Shown here one piece after another: positions 1 through 6,910 of a DNA stretch of 34,923 nt. Position 1 is the stretch's first letter. Every line of letters begins with the position of its first letter. Made by a program: the position numbers and the translations under genes. Source of the stretch: UBA6168 sp964643005 (GTDB taxonomy: Bacteria > Bacteroidota > Bacteroidia > Chitinophagales > Saprospiraceae); NCBI GenBank assembly GCA_964643005.1, contig CAZXQI010000029.1, positions 1 through 34,923 of the forward strand. The letters run 5' to 3'. The notes beneath the pieces were generated by a model, which did no database searches, was not told the DNA's origin, and saw only the letters and a list, made by a program, of their open reading frames with translations.

Positions 1-796
1 GCTGCTTTAGTTTTTCAAAGTTGGCGGCTTTATCAGCTTCCGAAGGCCAACGATAATAGTCGCCGTAGTCGTGGTTGCCGAGAATTGAATACTGCCCGTA
101 GGGAGCTTTTATTTTTTTGAAAATGTCCAACCAGGGATCAAACTCGGAGGCCACGCTGTTCACTAAATCGCCTGTAAAGACGAACAAATCGGATTGCTGG
201 GCGATGGTCATCTCGACGCCGTGGCGCACTGCCTGCCGATTGTCAAAACTACCGGCGTGGATGTCCGAAATCTGCGTGATGGTGAACCCGTCAAAAGCCT
301 CTGGCAAATCCTCGAAATACAGCGTGTAGCGATGTACTTTGTAATTGTATTTCCCTTTCGTGATGCCGTACAGAAAAGAACTGAAAGGAAAGATAGCAAC
401 GCCCAAGGCAAGCTGACTGACGAATTTTCGGCGCCCAGGCACTAAACTGTCGCCGTTGTTATTGCCGACTAACCACTTAAAACCGCCTTCCGCCATTCTC
501 AGCAAATCCCCTCCCGCAAGGATGAGGACGAAAAACAACTGAGTCACCAATACGGTGAGAAAAATGCTGCTGCTCATAGACACCCAGGCGTTCATTCTGC
601 CTTTGTACAGGAAGGCGGCTACCATCACGAGCGGCAGCCCGACGCTAATCAGCCAGTAGAGCCATTGAATTGCCCGATGTAAAAAAATATTCTTCATCCC
701 CACCGTCAGCGACCTGACTCCCTGATAGACATACCAGTCTAACAAAAACAGCAGGAAAATAAAAACCAATAAAAAGATGATATAGCCAATGCGCAT
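1..796 (-). CDS. Membrane-anchored metallophosphoesterase (C-terminus cut by window edge)
   Basis: The reading frame starts at an ATG (794-796, complement) and runs off the left edge, giving about 265 residues without a stop. The N-terminal half is very hydrophobic, with about four membrane segments, beginning MRIGYIIFLLVFIFLLFLL. The second half carries calcineurin-like phosphoesterase motifs in order: SDIHAGSF (metal-binding Asp/His), GDLVNS, and GNHDYGDYY close to the edge. The histidine-rich C-terminal metal ligands lie outside the window. This architecture matches the YkuE-like family of membrane-anchored phosphoesterases, some of which act on lipid-linked phosphates. The substrate cannot be told from the sequence. 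It is separated from the upstream dehydrogenase by about 134 bases and may have its own promoter; no convincing box was found. Confidence 0.88.
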   Translation of the reverse strand, partial: MRIGYIIFLLVFIFLLFLLDWYVYQGVRSLTVGMKNIFLHRAIQWLYWLISVGLPLVMVAAFLYKGRMNAWVSMSSSIFLTVLVTQLFFVLILAGGDLLRMAEGGFKWLVGNNNGDSLVPGRRKFVSQLALGVAIFPFSSFLYGITKGKYNYKVHRYTLYFEDLPEAFDGFTITQISDIHAGSFDNRQAVRHGVEMTIAQQSDLFVFTGDLVNSVASEFDPWLDIFKKIKAPYGQYSILGNHDYGDYYRWPSEADKAANFEKLKQ

Positions 797-930
797 GAAC
801 CAATCGAAATTTTAATAAAAACAGACAATGCCTGGATTTTGGAAAAAGAGGGTTTTTGAAAGTCAGAAACAAAGAGCATTCCGTCAAAGTTTAAACGAGT
901 AGCCCGCTATGCGCAAAGGCCTGGAGCTTT

Positions 931-1887
931 TTAACGGAAAAAAAGCCGCTCTATCTTTTTTGCCAATACCAGCGCGTGTTTCTCCTTGCTTTCAAAAGAC
1001 CAGCCTGCGATATGAGGCGAGAGCGCGACGTTCTCCGACTTAGTGAGAAAATCAAAGGCCTCCGGCAACTGATCCAGACGGAATTTGTCAAAAGATGTTT
1101 CCTCGTATTCCAGCACGTCGAGTGCGGCGCCGAGCACTTTCCCGCTTTTTAAATTTTTCACCAGATCGTCCGTATTTAGCACTAAGCCCCGGGCGGCATT
1201 GACCAGCCATATATTTTTGCGGAAGCTCTGCAAAAAAGCGTCGTTTACAAAGTAGTGATTTTCAGTAGAGTAGGGGATATGGAGGCTGATAATATCTGCC
1301 TTTTCAAATATCTCTTCCAAAGTAACCTCCTTAGCAAAGGCGTCTTCATAGTTGGCTTTGTACTTGTCGTACGAAAGAGCCTGCACTTCAAACCCCTTCA
1401 GCTTTCTGGCAAAGGCTCTGCCCATGTTTCCATAACCGATGATGCCCACCGTTTTACCTTTCAACTCATGTGCGCGATTGGCTTCCCGTATCCACTTCCC
1501 CTGGCGAACCTGCCGGTCGGCCCGACCCAGGTTATTCAACAGGCTGAGCAGCAATCCGAGCGTATGCTCGCCCACCGTGTCCCGACTACCTTCGGGAGAA
1601 TTGAGCACCCAAATGCCTTTGCTTTCCGCAAACTCTACATCAATATGTTCTAAGCCAACTCCCTCCCTGGCGATGAATGCGAGATTGGAGGCCTTTGAAA
1701 TAAAATCTCTGTCTAAGGAAAAACGGCTGCGCATGACGATACCCATGTACTCGTGAATAAAACCTTCCACCTCCTTTTTGGAACTGGAAATGTCCGTTGT
1801 ACAAATGTATCCCAGCGCCGTCAGACGCTCCTCTAATACCGGATGCGCCTTGTCGAGGAAAAGAATTTTCCTGTTTTCTGTTTGCAT
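931..1887 (-). CDS. D-isomer-specific 2-hydroxyacid dehydrogenase (phosphoglycerate dehydrogenase-like)
   Basis: The protein has 318 residues, typical of short members of the NAD-dependent D-2-hydroxyacid dehydrogenase family. The Rossmann motif GIIGYGNMGRAFARKL is visible mid-protein, preceded by GEHTLGLLLSLLNNLG. The C-terminal signature includes NAARGLVLNTDDL, ALDVLEYEE and the catalytic-histidine region SPHIAGWSFES. It lacks the ACT regulatory domain of long SerA enzymes, so it could be 3-phosphoglycerate dehydrogenase or a related 2-ketoacid reductase; no serC lies nearby to decide. The ATG start is preceded by an A/T tract of the TTTTTTAAAAAA type found before several genes here. It stands alone on the minus strand, upstream of the phosphoesterase. 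Confidence 0.9.
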   Translation of the reverse strand: MQTENRKILFLDKAHPVLEERLTALGYICTTDISSSKKEVEGFIHEYMGIVMRSRFSLDRDFISKASNLAFIAREGVGLEHIDVEFAESKGIWVLNSPEGSRDTVGEHTLGLLLSLLNNLGRADRQVRQGKWIREANRAHELKGKTVGIIGYGNMGRAFARKLKGFEVQALSYDKYKANYEDAFAKEVTLEEIFEKADIISLHIPYSTENHYFVNDAFLQSFRKNIWLVNAARGLVLNTDDLVKNLKSGKVLGAALDVLEYEETSFDKFRLDQLPEAFDFLTKSENVALSPHIAGWSFESKEKHALVLAKKIERLFFR

Positions 1888-1946
1888 TCTATTTTTTAAA
1901 AAAATAAATATTTAGCTTCTTTTAAAATTCGACGGCAATTCAATAG

Positions 1947-1977
1947 AAAATCAAAACCTGCCTCTGTCTATGGCAGG
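1947..1977 (-). terminator. Rho-independent terminator after the cytochrome c gene
   Basis: Read on the minus strand, CCTGCC and GGCAGG form a 6-bp stem around a 9-base loop, followed by TTTTGATTTTC. It lies about 120 bases past the stop of the cytochrome c gene and before the dehydrogenase start, so it probably ends the SCO/cytochrome transcript. Confidence 0.6.
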
Positions 1978-2096
1978 CCTGCGGAAAGCCCTATCCAATG
2001 AAATCTCTTCATAAAAGCTGATTTTCCCGGAGAAAGACCTACAGGCAAAAGGAACTTTAAGCCACTCTGAACCAGGCGATTGGAGGAGCGCGGCGC

Positions 2097-2492
2097 TCAC
2101 TCGCAAGCCTTCAAAGCCGCCCGCACGTCAAGGTGTCTGGCTATTGGAATGTCGTTCTCCCAGGAGGTGTTAATGTAGTTGATGATATTGGTGATCTCAA
2201 ACTCGGACAGTTCCTTAGCGCCCTGCATCTCTGTGTCGTAAACCCTGCCGTTGACGGTCATTTCGCCCTTGACGCCATACCGGATGATGCAGGGTAACAG
2301 CTCCTGATTGGCCGCCAGATAATCCGATCCTGCCAATGGGGGAATAATTCCCTGCAAACCGCTGCCGTCCTCAAAGTGACAGTTTTCACAAAAATTTTTA
2401 TACAAAATCTGTCCCTGGACGTAGGGGGTGTCATTGCAGGCCACAATGGCGAGAGCCAACAGAAAAATAAAAAATAGAATTTTATTTTTCAT
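2097..2492 (-). CDS. Mono-heme cytochrome c lipoprotein
   Basis: The protein has 131 residues. The N-terminus MKNKILFFIFLLALAIVAC is a lipoprotein signal peptide with Cys19 as the lipidated residue, placing it in the periplasm or on a membrane facing it. The heme-binding motif CENCH is at residues 35-39, followed by GSGLQGIIPPLAGSDYL, typical of small class I cytochromes c. A methionine in TEMQGAKEL near residue 100 is a candidate second axial ligand. The start overlaps the end of the SCO gene by 11 bases, which implies one transcript and probable translational coupling. With the SCO-like neighbour this suggests a role in electron transfer or in cytochrome oxidase copper-site assembly. The exact partner is unknown. 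Confidence 0.9.
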   Translation of the reverse strand: MKNKILFFIFLLALAIVACNDTPYVQGQILYKNFCENCHFEDGSGLQGIIPPLAGSDYLAANQELLPCIIRYGVKGEMTVNGRVYDTEMQGAKELSEFEITNIINYINTSWENDIPIARHLDVRAALKACE

Positions 2493-3087
2493 TGATCAGC
2501 TTTTCAATGTCTTTCATAAAGCGATCCACCTCGTCGGGATCGGTACCGTTGCAGACTGAGCGGATATGTCTGTTTTTGTCCACCAACACGAATTGCCCGC
2601 TGTGATTGAAGCCGCCCGGCGCATCGGGGTCTTCCATGGCGATGGTATAGTAGCCCTCGGCAATTTCATAGATATCATCCTTGTCGCCGGTGACGAAATG
2701 CCATTTGTCGGACTTCACGCCCAGATTGTCGGCATAACGAGCCAGGGCGCCCACCGTGTCCCGCTTTGGATCCACCGTATAAGCCAACAAGGCCACCCGG
2801 TCGTCGTCTTCAAATTTTTCATAAATGCGCAACATCTGCTTAGTCGTTTTTGGGCATATCGTCGGACAGGAGATGAAGAAAAAATCTGCCACATAAGCCC
2901 TGCCGGCAAAAGTGGCGTTAGTTACCACCTGACTGTCCTGATCCAAAAAACTGAAGTCGGGAATGCTGTGGAAAATGGTGTCGCCGTTCACGACTTCCTT
3001 TTCACCGTAGATAGGCAGCGTCTTAGGACTGACGTCGCAGCCCGCAGCGAATACGGCGAGGACAATCACGAGAGGAATGAATTTCAT
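2482..3087 (-). CDS. SCO1/SenC-type copper chaperone lipoprotein
   Basis: The protein has 201 residues, the usual size for bacterial SCO proteins. It has a lipoprotein signal (AVFAAGC, Cys17) and a thioredoxin-like fold. The copper-binding CPTICPK motif has its two cysteines at residues 74 and 78. The third ligand is His162 in GGFNHSGQFVLVDK. All three expected copper ligands are present, so it should be functional. SCO proteins deliver copper to, or reduce thiols of, the CuA site of cytochrome c oxidase. The gene lies between a Met-rich lipoprotein gene (54 bases upstream) and a cytochrome c gene overlapping its end, forming a probable three-gene copper/electron-transfer unit. No oxidase subunit genes are in the window. 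Confidence 0.92.
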   Translation of the reverse strand: MKFIPLVIVLAVFAAGCDVSPKTLPIYGEKEVVNGDTIFHSIPDFSFLDQDSQVVTNATFAGRAYVADFFFISCPTICPKTTKQMLRIYEKFEDDDRVALLAYTVDPKRDTVGALARYADNLGVKSDKWHFVTGDKDDIYEIAEGYYTIAMEDPDAPGGFNHSGQFVLVDKNRHIRSVCNGTDPDEVDRFMKDIEKLINEK

Positions 3088-3141
3088 AATTTGTTTTTTT
3101 ATAAAAATCTAATAAAACCTATGAGCAGACCGGAGGAAAAA

Positions 3142-3579
3142 TCACTGCTGCTCGCTTGTTTCTAAAGTCGCCAAAAGAGCCTTTGCCGTTTCAATACTGT
3201 CGAACATATCGGTTCTAACCTGTGAAATTTTCTCCTTTTCGCTATTCAGGTAAGCCATGATCTCTTCGTGCGATTTGGCTTTGCGCAGCTTGGCAGGTTC
3301 CTTAAATGCAGCCATCCAGGTCATCATTCCCTCGTCGGCATTTTCCAACATAAGAACGACGTCTAATATCTGCCTGTCAATCACAGAGTCGGAGGCGTAA
3401 TTGGGTCGGACTTTTTTCAACTGGCGCTTGAGCCGGTTGAGTTCTCCCATTTTGGGCATGGCGTCGTCGTGAATCGCATAGATCTCGTCCCTCATCGCCT
3501 TTTCGGTATTCAGCGCTTCCTTGTCCAACTTGCAGCTAAAGAGAAATAACACAGCGCTAAAAATCATTAAGTTCCTCAT
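3142..3579 (-). CDS. Methionine-rich helical lipoprotein of unknown function
   Basis: I place the start at the ATG at 3577-3579 rather than the upstream in-frame ATG, because from here the protein begins MRNLMIFSAVLFLFSCKLD, a clean lipoprotein signal with Cys at about residue 17. The product is about 145 residues, predicted all-helical and highly charged. It contains IHDDAMPKMGEL and ENADEGMMTWMAAF, an arrangement of His and Met residues on two helices, with about nine methionines in the mature part. From memory, similar small lipoproteins occur in many Bacteroidota under uninformative names such as 'viral A-type inclusion protein'. It lies directly upstream of SCO and cytochrome c genes, so a copper-related periplasmic role is possible; that is inference only. 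Confidence 0.75.
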   Translation of the reverse strand: MRNLMIFSAVLFLFSCKLDKEALNTEKAMRDEIYAIHDDAMPKMGELNRLKRQLKKVRPNYASDSVIDRQILDVVLMLENADEGMMTWMAAFKEPAKLRKAKSHEEIMAYLNSEKEKISQVRTDMFDSIETAKALLATLETSEQQ

Positions 3580-3696
3580 AAAAAAATAGGATTTTGTGTA
3601 GTTGAAATTCCCTTCGGAAATTGAATAGAAATTTTCTTTGATAAATTCTGTTAGTGCTTTCGTCGTTTTTTTTGGAGTAAAACTCATCTGCACCGG

Positions 3697-4899
3697 CTAA
3701 GCCATCAAAGCCCTGTAAGCTTCGCCCAGCCTTTTTGCAATTTTCTGATTGTCAAAATGCTCGCCTGCAAACCGGCGGGCGTTCTGGCCAATTTCGAATA
3801 TCTGCCTGGGGTTTTCGATGCACCATAAGATTTTTTGGAAAAAGTCATCCGCCGTCTTAGCCAGCAATAAATGTTTGCCGTCTTCGGCGGGGATTCCTTC
3901 TGCGCCGATTGGCGTTGTGAGGACGAGGCGACCCATTGCCATGCCTTCCAATACCTTAATCTTGATACCACTCCCCGAAAAAAGAGGGGTCAAAAGTACG
4001 GGATTAGCATTCAAAAATGCTTTGGCGTCGGGTATTTCTCCGTGATATATGACACCCTCAGCCGTTTTAGCCCTCAGCCAGGCAGGGGTATTTTTTCCCG
4101 CAATGTGAAACCTCAGCCAGGGAAATTTCCCGAACAATCCCGGCCAGACTTCCTCTATAAACCAAACTACGCCGGCCTGGTTGGGCATCCAGTCCAAAGC
4201 GCCAATAAAAGCAAGGGAAAGCGGGGCGTGAAAGCAGTCGTATTTCGCCGGATATTCCGCCAGATCAAGGCCTGCCGGCGCAACGACGGCGGCTTTGTCA
4301 TAACCCAATCCCCTGAAAGTCAGGAGATCCTGCTCCGTAATGGCAATCAGCAGATCGTAGTCTTTCAGCCGTTCCACTTCAAATTGGCGCAGCGTTTTAT
4401 TTTGGAGGCGGATATACCATTTCTGCAGGAGTTGTCGGGTGTCTGCGGCGTAGCGCCTCCAGATTTCACTCTCCACATTGTGCGCGCGCATCGCCACGAC
4501 CGCCCGGGAATGGCGCCGGATAACTTCCGTGTAATGAGCCATATAGACCGTTTCCAATTGCACAACATCGAAAGATTCCGACTGTAAAATATCGGCGAGC
4601 TTCTCAGCAAAAGCCGGCGAATTGAATCGCGAGAGAATATAAGACCTTCCCAAGATCAGATGCTTCAACGCCCCCCGGACTGTAATGCTGTTGTCCACAT
4701 CCACAGCATATATTTTTTTAAAAAAAAGGCAGGCTTCGGGAATGCGATCTGCATCGAATCGGTGTTTGGTGGTATTCATCACCAGCAAGCTGACTTCAAA
4801 GCCCAGACGGTGGAGCGACCGACTCAGGTTGAAGGTGGCTATCGGCTCCCCCTCCCGAAGCGGATAGGGAAATTTCTTGGAAAGGATGAGGATTTTCAT
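3697..4899 (-). CDS. Family 4 (GT-B) glycosyltransferase
   Basis: The protein has 400 residues and starts MKILILSKKFPYPLREGEP, the usual first beta strand and glycine-containing loop of GT-B enzymes. The acceptor-side domain fills roughly residues 1-200. The donor-side domain contains LSLAFIGALDWMPNQ and GSGIKIKVLEGMAMGRLVL, where the glutamate of the last motif is the typical nucleotide-sugar contact of the GT1/GT4 group. It resembles the sugar transferases found in exopolysaccharide or O-antigen loci, though here it stands apart from the other glycan genes in the window. It lies 32 bases after the cupin gene and may share its transcript. Donor and acceptor sugars cannot be inferred. Confidence 0.9.
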   Translation of the reverse strand: MKILILSKKFPYPLREGEPIATFNLSRSLHRLGFEVSLLVMNTTKHRFDADRIPEACLFFKKIYAVDVDNSITVRGALKHLILGRSYILSRFNSPAFAEKLADILQSESFDVVQLETVYMAHYTEVIRRHSRAVVAMRAHNVESEIWRRYAADTRQLLQKWYIRLQNKTLRQFEVERLKDYDLLIAITEQDLLTFRGLGYDKAAVVAPAGLDLAEYPAKYDCFHAPLSLAFIGALDWMPNQAGVVWFIEEVWPGLFGKFPWLRFHIAGKNTPAWLRAKTAEGVIYHGEIPDAKAFLNANPVLLTPLFSGSGIKIKVLEGMAMGRLVLTTPIGAEGIPAEDGKHLLLAKTADDFFQKILWCIENPRQIFEIGQNARRFAGEHFDNQKIAKRLGEAYRALMA

Positions 4900-4931
4900 G
4901 TGGGCGGCAAAAATAGGGATTCCACGCCAGC

Positions 4932-5309
4932 TTAGAGTCTGTCAATTTCCTCGTCCTCCTCCCGCCAGGGCGGCGAGACGATGCACAAAAACGAGAGCGG
5001 CTCCGAACCCTCGTTCCGCACCGATTGCAGGGCATTGGGCGGGACTATCGCCGTATCGCCCGCAGCAATTGTCCGATGGCTATCCTCAATTTCAATCAGG
5101 CCATGCCCGCTCAGGATAAAATAAACTTCCGCGCTTTCTTTCAGCCGGTGAGGCAGTGAAGCCGCCCCCGGCGCCAGAGTCGCATACGCCAGGCTGTAAG
5201 GAAGGCGCGCCCCCGCAGCGTCTTTGGCAGGGTGGAGTAGCTCCCGCAGCCAGGTTTTGTCTCCCGCCCAAAATGCTTCAGCTTCCTGAATTCCCTTTTT
5301 CCAAATCAT
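4932..5309 (-). CDS. Small single-domain cupin protein
   Basis: The protein has 125 residues and forms one cupin beta-barrel. The two conserved cupin motifs are seen as LPHRLKESAEVYFILSGHG (metal-ligand His and Glu region) and AAGDTAIVPPNALQSVRNEG. The C-terminus is acidic. Such small cupins can be isomerase-like sugar-binding proteins or simple metal-dependent enzymes; no specific function is indicated. Its start region is one unit of a five-unit tandem repeat that extends upstream on the minus strand (see the repeat entry), which makes its leader very unusual. The glycosyltransferase gene follows 32 bases downstream, so the pair may be co-transcribed. Confidence 0.85.
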   Translation of the reverse strand: MIWKKGIQEAEAFWAGDKTWLRELLHPAKDAAGARLPYSLAYATLAPGAASLPHRLKESAEVYFILSGHGLIEIEDSHRTIAAGDTAIVPPNALQSVRNEGSEPLSFLCIVSPPWREEDEEIDRL

Positions 5310-5575
5310 TTTTTAAAAACTATTTTTTCAAAAAAGAGGCTCTTCCTGAACTCCCCTTTTTCCGATTATTTCAAAAAAGTATTTTTTAAAAAAGGGGCGC
5401 CGCATGAATCCCCTTTCCCCGTTCATTTTTCAAAAAGTTATTTTCAAAAGAGTGTGCCGCCTGAATCCTCTTTCCCCTTTCATTTTTTAAAAAGGTTATT
5501 TCAAAAAAGAGTGCGCCGTATGAATCCCCTTCCTCCAATCATTTTCAAGAAATCATTTTCTCCAAAAAGAAAAGG
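5281..5575 (-). repeat. Degenerate tandem repeat built from the cupin translation-start region
   Basis: Five units of 57-60 bases are phased at the positions of the start codon or its equivalent (minus strand): 5309 (the real cupin ATG), 5369 (ATA instead of ATG), 5426, 5483 and 5542. Each unit read on the minus strand has a T-tract, TTTTTTGAAA-type sequence, an A-tract with ATG, then a purine-rich GGGGAAAGGGGATTCA block and a GCGGCGC-like block. The decoy starts open short frames: MIGGRGFIRRTLF, MKGERGFRRHTLLKITF, and a 32-residue frame at 5328-5426 that begins MNGERGFMRRPFF and passes through the ATA unit. This occupies nearly all of the 317-base gap between the cupin and the thioredoxin gene. 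Confidence 0.85.
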
Positions 5576-5599
5576 GTTGACTGCAATAGCGCCAACCCT
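5562..5599 (-). terminator. Terminator of the thioredoxin-like gene
   Basis: On the minus strand AGGGTTG and CAACCCT form a 7-bp stem, followed by the U-rich tail TTTCTTTTTGG. It sits about 28 bases past the stop of the thioredoxin-like gene and separates it from the repeat array and cupin gene. Confidence 0.65.
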
Positions 5600-5626
5600 C
5601 TCATTTATTTTTTTTAAAAAAAAGTT

Positions 5627-6769
5627 TTAAAGGAGTTTTTGAAGAGTCTGTTCGATCATTTCAGCCCCGCGGATATTGATGGCGGCAATTTTACCCTCTT
5701 TATCAATCATAAAAGTGCGGGGAATACTGGACACGCCGTAGAGTCTGGCAGGAGCGCACTCCCATTTTTTGAGGTCGCTGACGTGATAATCCCATGCGAG
5801 ACCGTCCTTGGCTATGGCGTCTTTCCATTTTCTGGCTTCATTAGCTTTGGCCTCTTTGAGTCTGCCCGCATCGTTCTGCATCATCGCCTCCGTCCGCGAG
5901 TCAATCCCGTCTAAAGAAACGCTGAAGACCGTGAATCCCTTATCCTTATACTGGTTGTAAATCCGCACGACATTGGGGTTTTCCATGCGGCAGGGGCGGC
6001 ACCAACTAGCCCAGAAATCGAGCAGAACCACCTGCCCTTTCAAATCAGACAGCGCATATTCCTTTCCCGAAGGGCTGGGCAATTTGATATCCGGCGCCTC
6101 TTTGCGATCCTCCTCGCTGATAAACTGATACCCATCGCCGCCCGCAGGACTCATGGCCGCCTGTTGAAGCGCCACTATGTAGTTGCCGTACTCGCTGCTG
6201 TAGGTCGAACCCGGATACTCCTTTTCCAATCTGGCCTTCGCAGTATTGTGGATGTCCATGAAGGAAGTGTTGTTCCCAAGCGTCTGGACGGAGACGAGCA
6301 CAGCCGTCAGGGGATTGGAAGTGCTGTCCACGAAATTCTTAATATCAGCCGGCTGCACTTGCCGCTGTAATATCCTTTGCATGAGATTGCGGTAACTTAC
6401 AGACGCCGGCGAGCCGGAAATGTCGTATTGGAACATATTCAACTGCCCCAAATCTCCAGAAACTTTGATATCCTTTTCGTTACCGTCGAGCACTAAGCGT
6501 ATGTTCTGCTCGCCCAGTCGGAGCCGATAAATACCCTCCGAAAGTTTTTCAGGAAAAGAAAACTTGAAGTTCCCATTGGCATCGGCATCCGCCTTCCCAA
6601 TGACTAAATTAGCGCTCGTAGGATTGACACCCGTTTTGTCGAGATAAACAGACATATTCCCACCATTATTAATGGCGCCCGAAATCGAAGTCTGCCCCCC
6701 GTTGTCGCCACAACCCGCCCAAAGGAGCGCAAAAGTTGCAGTAAAAAAGAAAAAGAAAACACTTCTCAT
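5627..6769 (-). CDS. TlpA-like thioredoxin-family lipoprotein (DUF4369-type N-terminus)
   Basis: The protein has 380 residues. The signal peptide MRSVFFFFFTATFALLWAGC is of lipoprotein type with Cys20. The N-terminal region (about 30-120) reads like the DUF4369 beta domain common in Bacteroidota: GAINNGGNMSVYLDKTG, then GNFKFSF and EGIYRLRLGEQNIRL. A helical linker follows. The C-terminal domain (about 225-380) is TlpA/ResA-like, with the redox motif WASWCRPCRMENP and the cis-proline region SSIPRTFMIDKEGKI. It should act as a periplasmic thiol-disulfide reductase, for example in cytochrome maturation, or as a stress-related reductase. No cytochrome-maturation genes are adjacent, so the client is unknown. 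It is a single-gene unit with its own terminator. Confidence 0.92.
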   Translation of the reverse strand: MRSVFFFFFTATFALLWAGCGDNGGQTSISGAINNGGNMSVYLDKTGVNPTSANLVIGKADADANGNFKFSFPEKLSEGIYRLRLGEQNIRLVLDGNEKDIKVSGDLGQLNMFQYDISGSPASVSYRNLMQRILQRQVQPADIKNFVDSTSNPLTAVLVSVQTLGNNTSFMDIHNTAKARLEKEYPGSTYSSEYGNYIVALQQAAMSPAGGDGYQFISEEDRKEAPDIKLPSPSGKEYALSDLKGQVVLLDFWASWCRPCRMENPNVVRIYNQYKDKGFTVFSVSLDGIDSRTEAMMQNDAGRLKEAKANEARKWKDAIAKDGLAWDYHVSDLKKWECAPARLYGVSSIPRTFMIDKEGKIAAINIRGAEMIEQTLQKLL

Positions 6770-6844
6770 GCTCAGAAAGGATTTATGAAAATATTAATTT
6801 AGAAAAAAAGCCCCAAGAAATTAGTTGCCGTCCGTCGGAGAAAA

Positions 6845-6873
6845 TTAGTTGTCGTCCGCCACGACACAACTAA
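6845..6873 (-). terminator. Possible terminator hairpin after the PurL-like gene
   Basis: TTAGTTGT and ACAACTAA form an 8-bp stem with an imperfect inner stem, followed on the minus strand by TTTTCTC. A second partial copy of the left arm, TTAGTTGCCGTCCG, lies 24 bases away at about 6821. It is 38 bases past the stop of the PurL-like gene. Confidence 0.4.
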
Positions 6874-6910
6874 CTGCATAAGCCGAGCCGCCCGCCAATC
6901 CACAACTACA

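Noticed and set aside
2566..3165. 199-codon plus-strand frame
   Set aside because: It is antisense to the SCO gene, which has all its copper ligands; the plus-strand translation has no recognisable domain.
3871..4587. 238-codon plus-strand frame
   Set aside because: It is antisense to a well-supported glycosyltransferase, shows no family motifs and follows from codon bias in the real gene.
5281..5575. Possible CRISPR array (regular 57-60 base repeats)
   Set aside because: There are no unique spacers between conserved repeats; the whole unit is repeated with drift, and one unit is the start of a coding gene.
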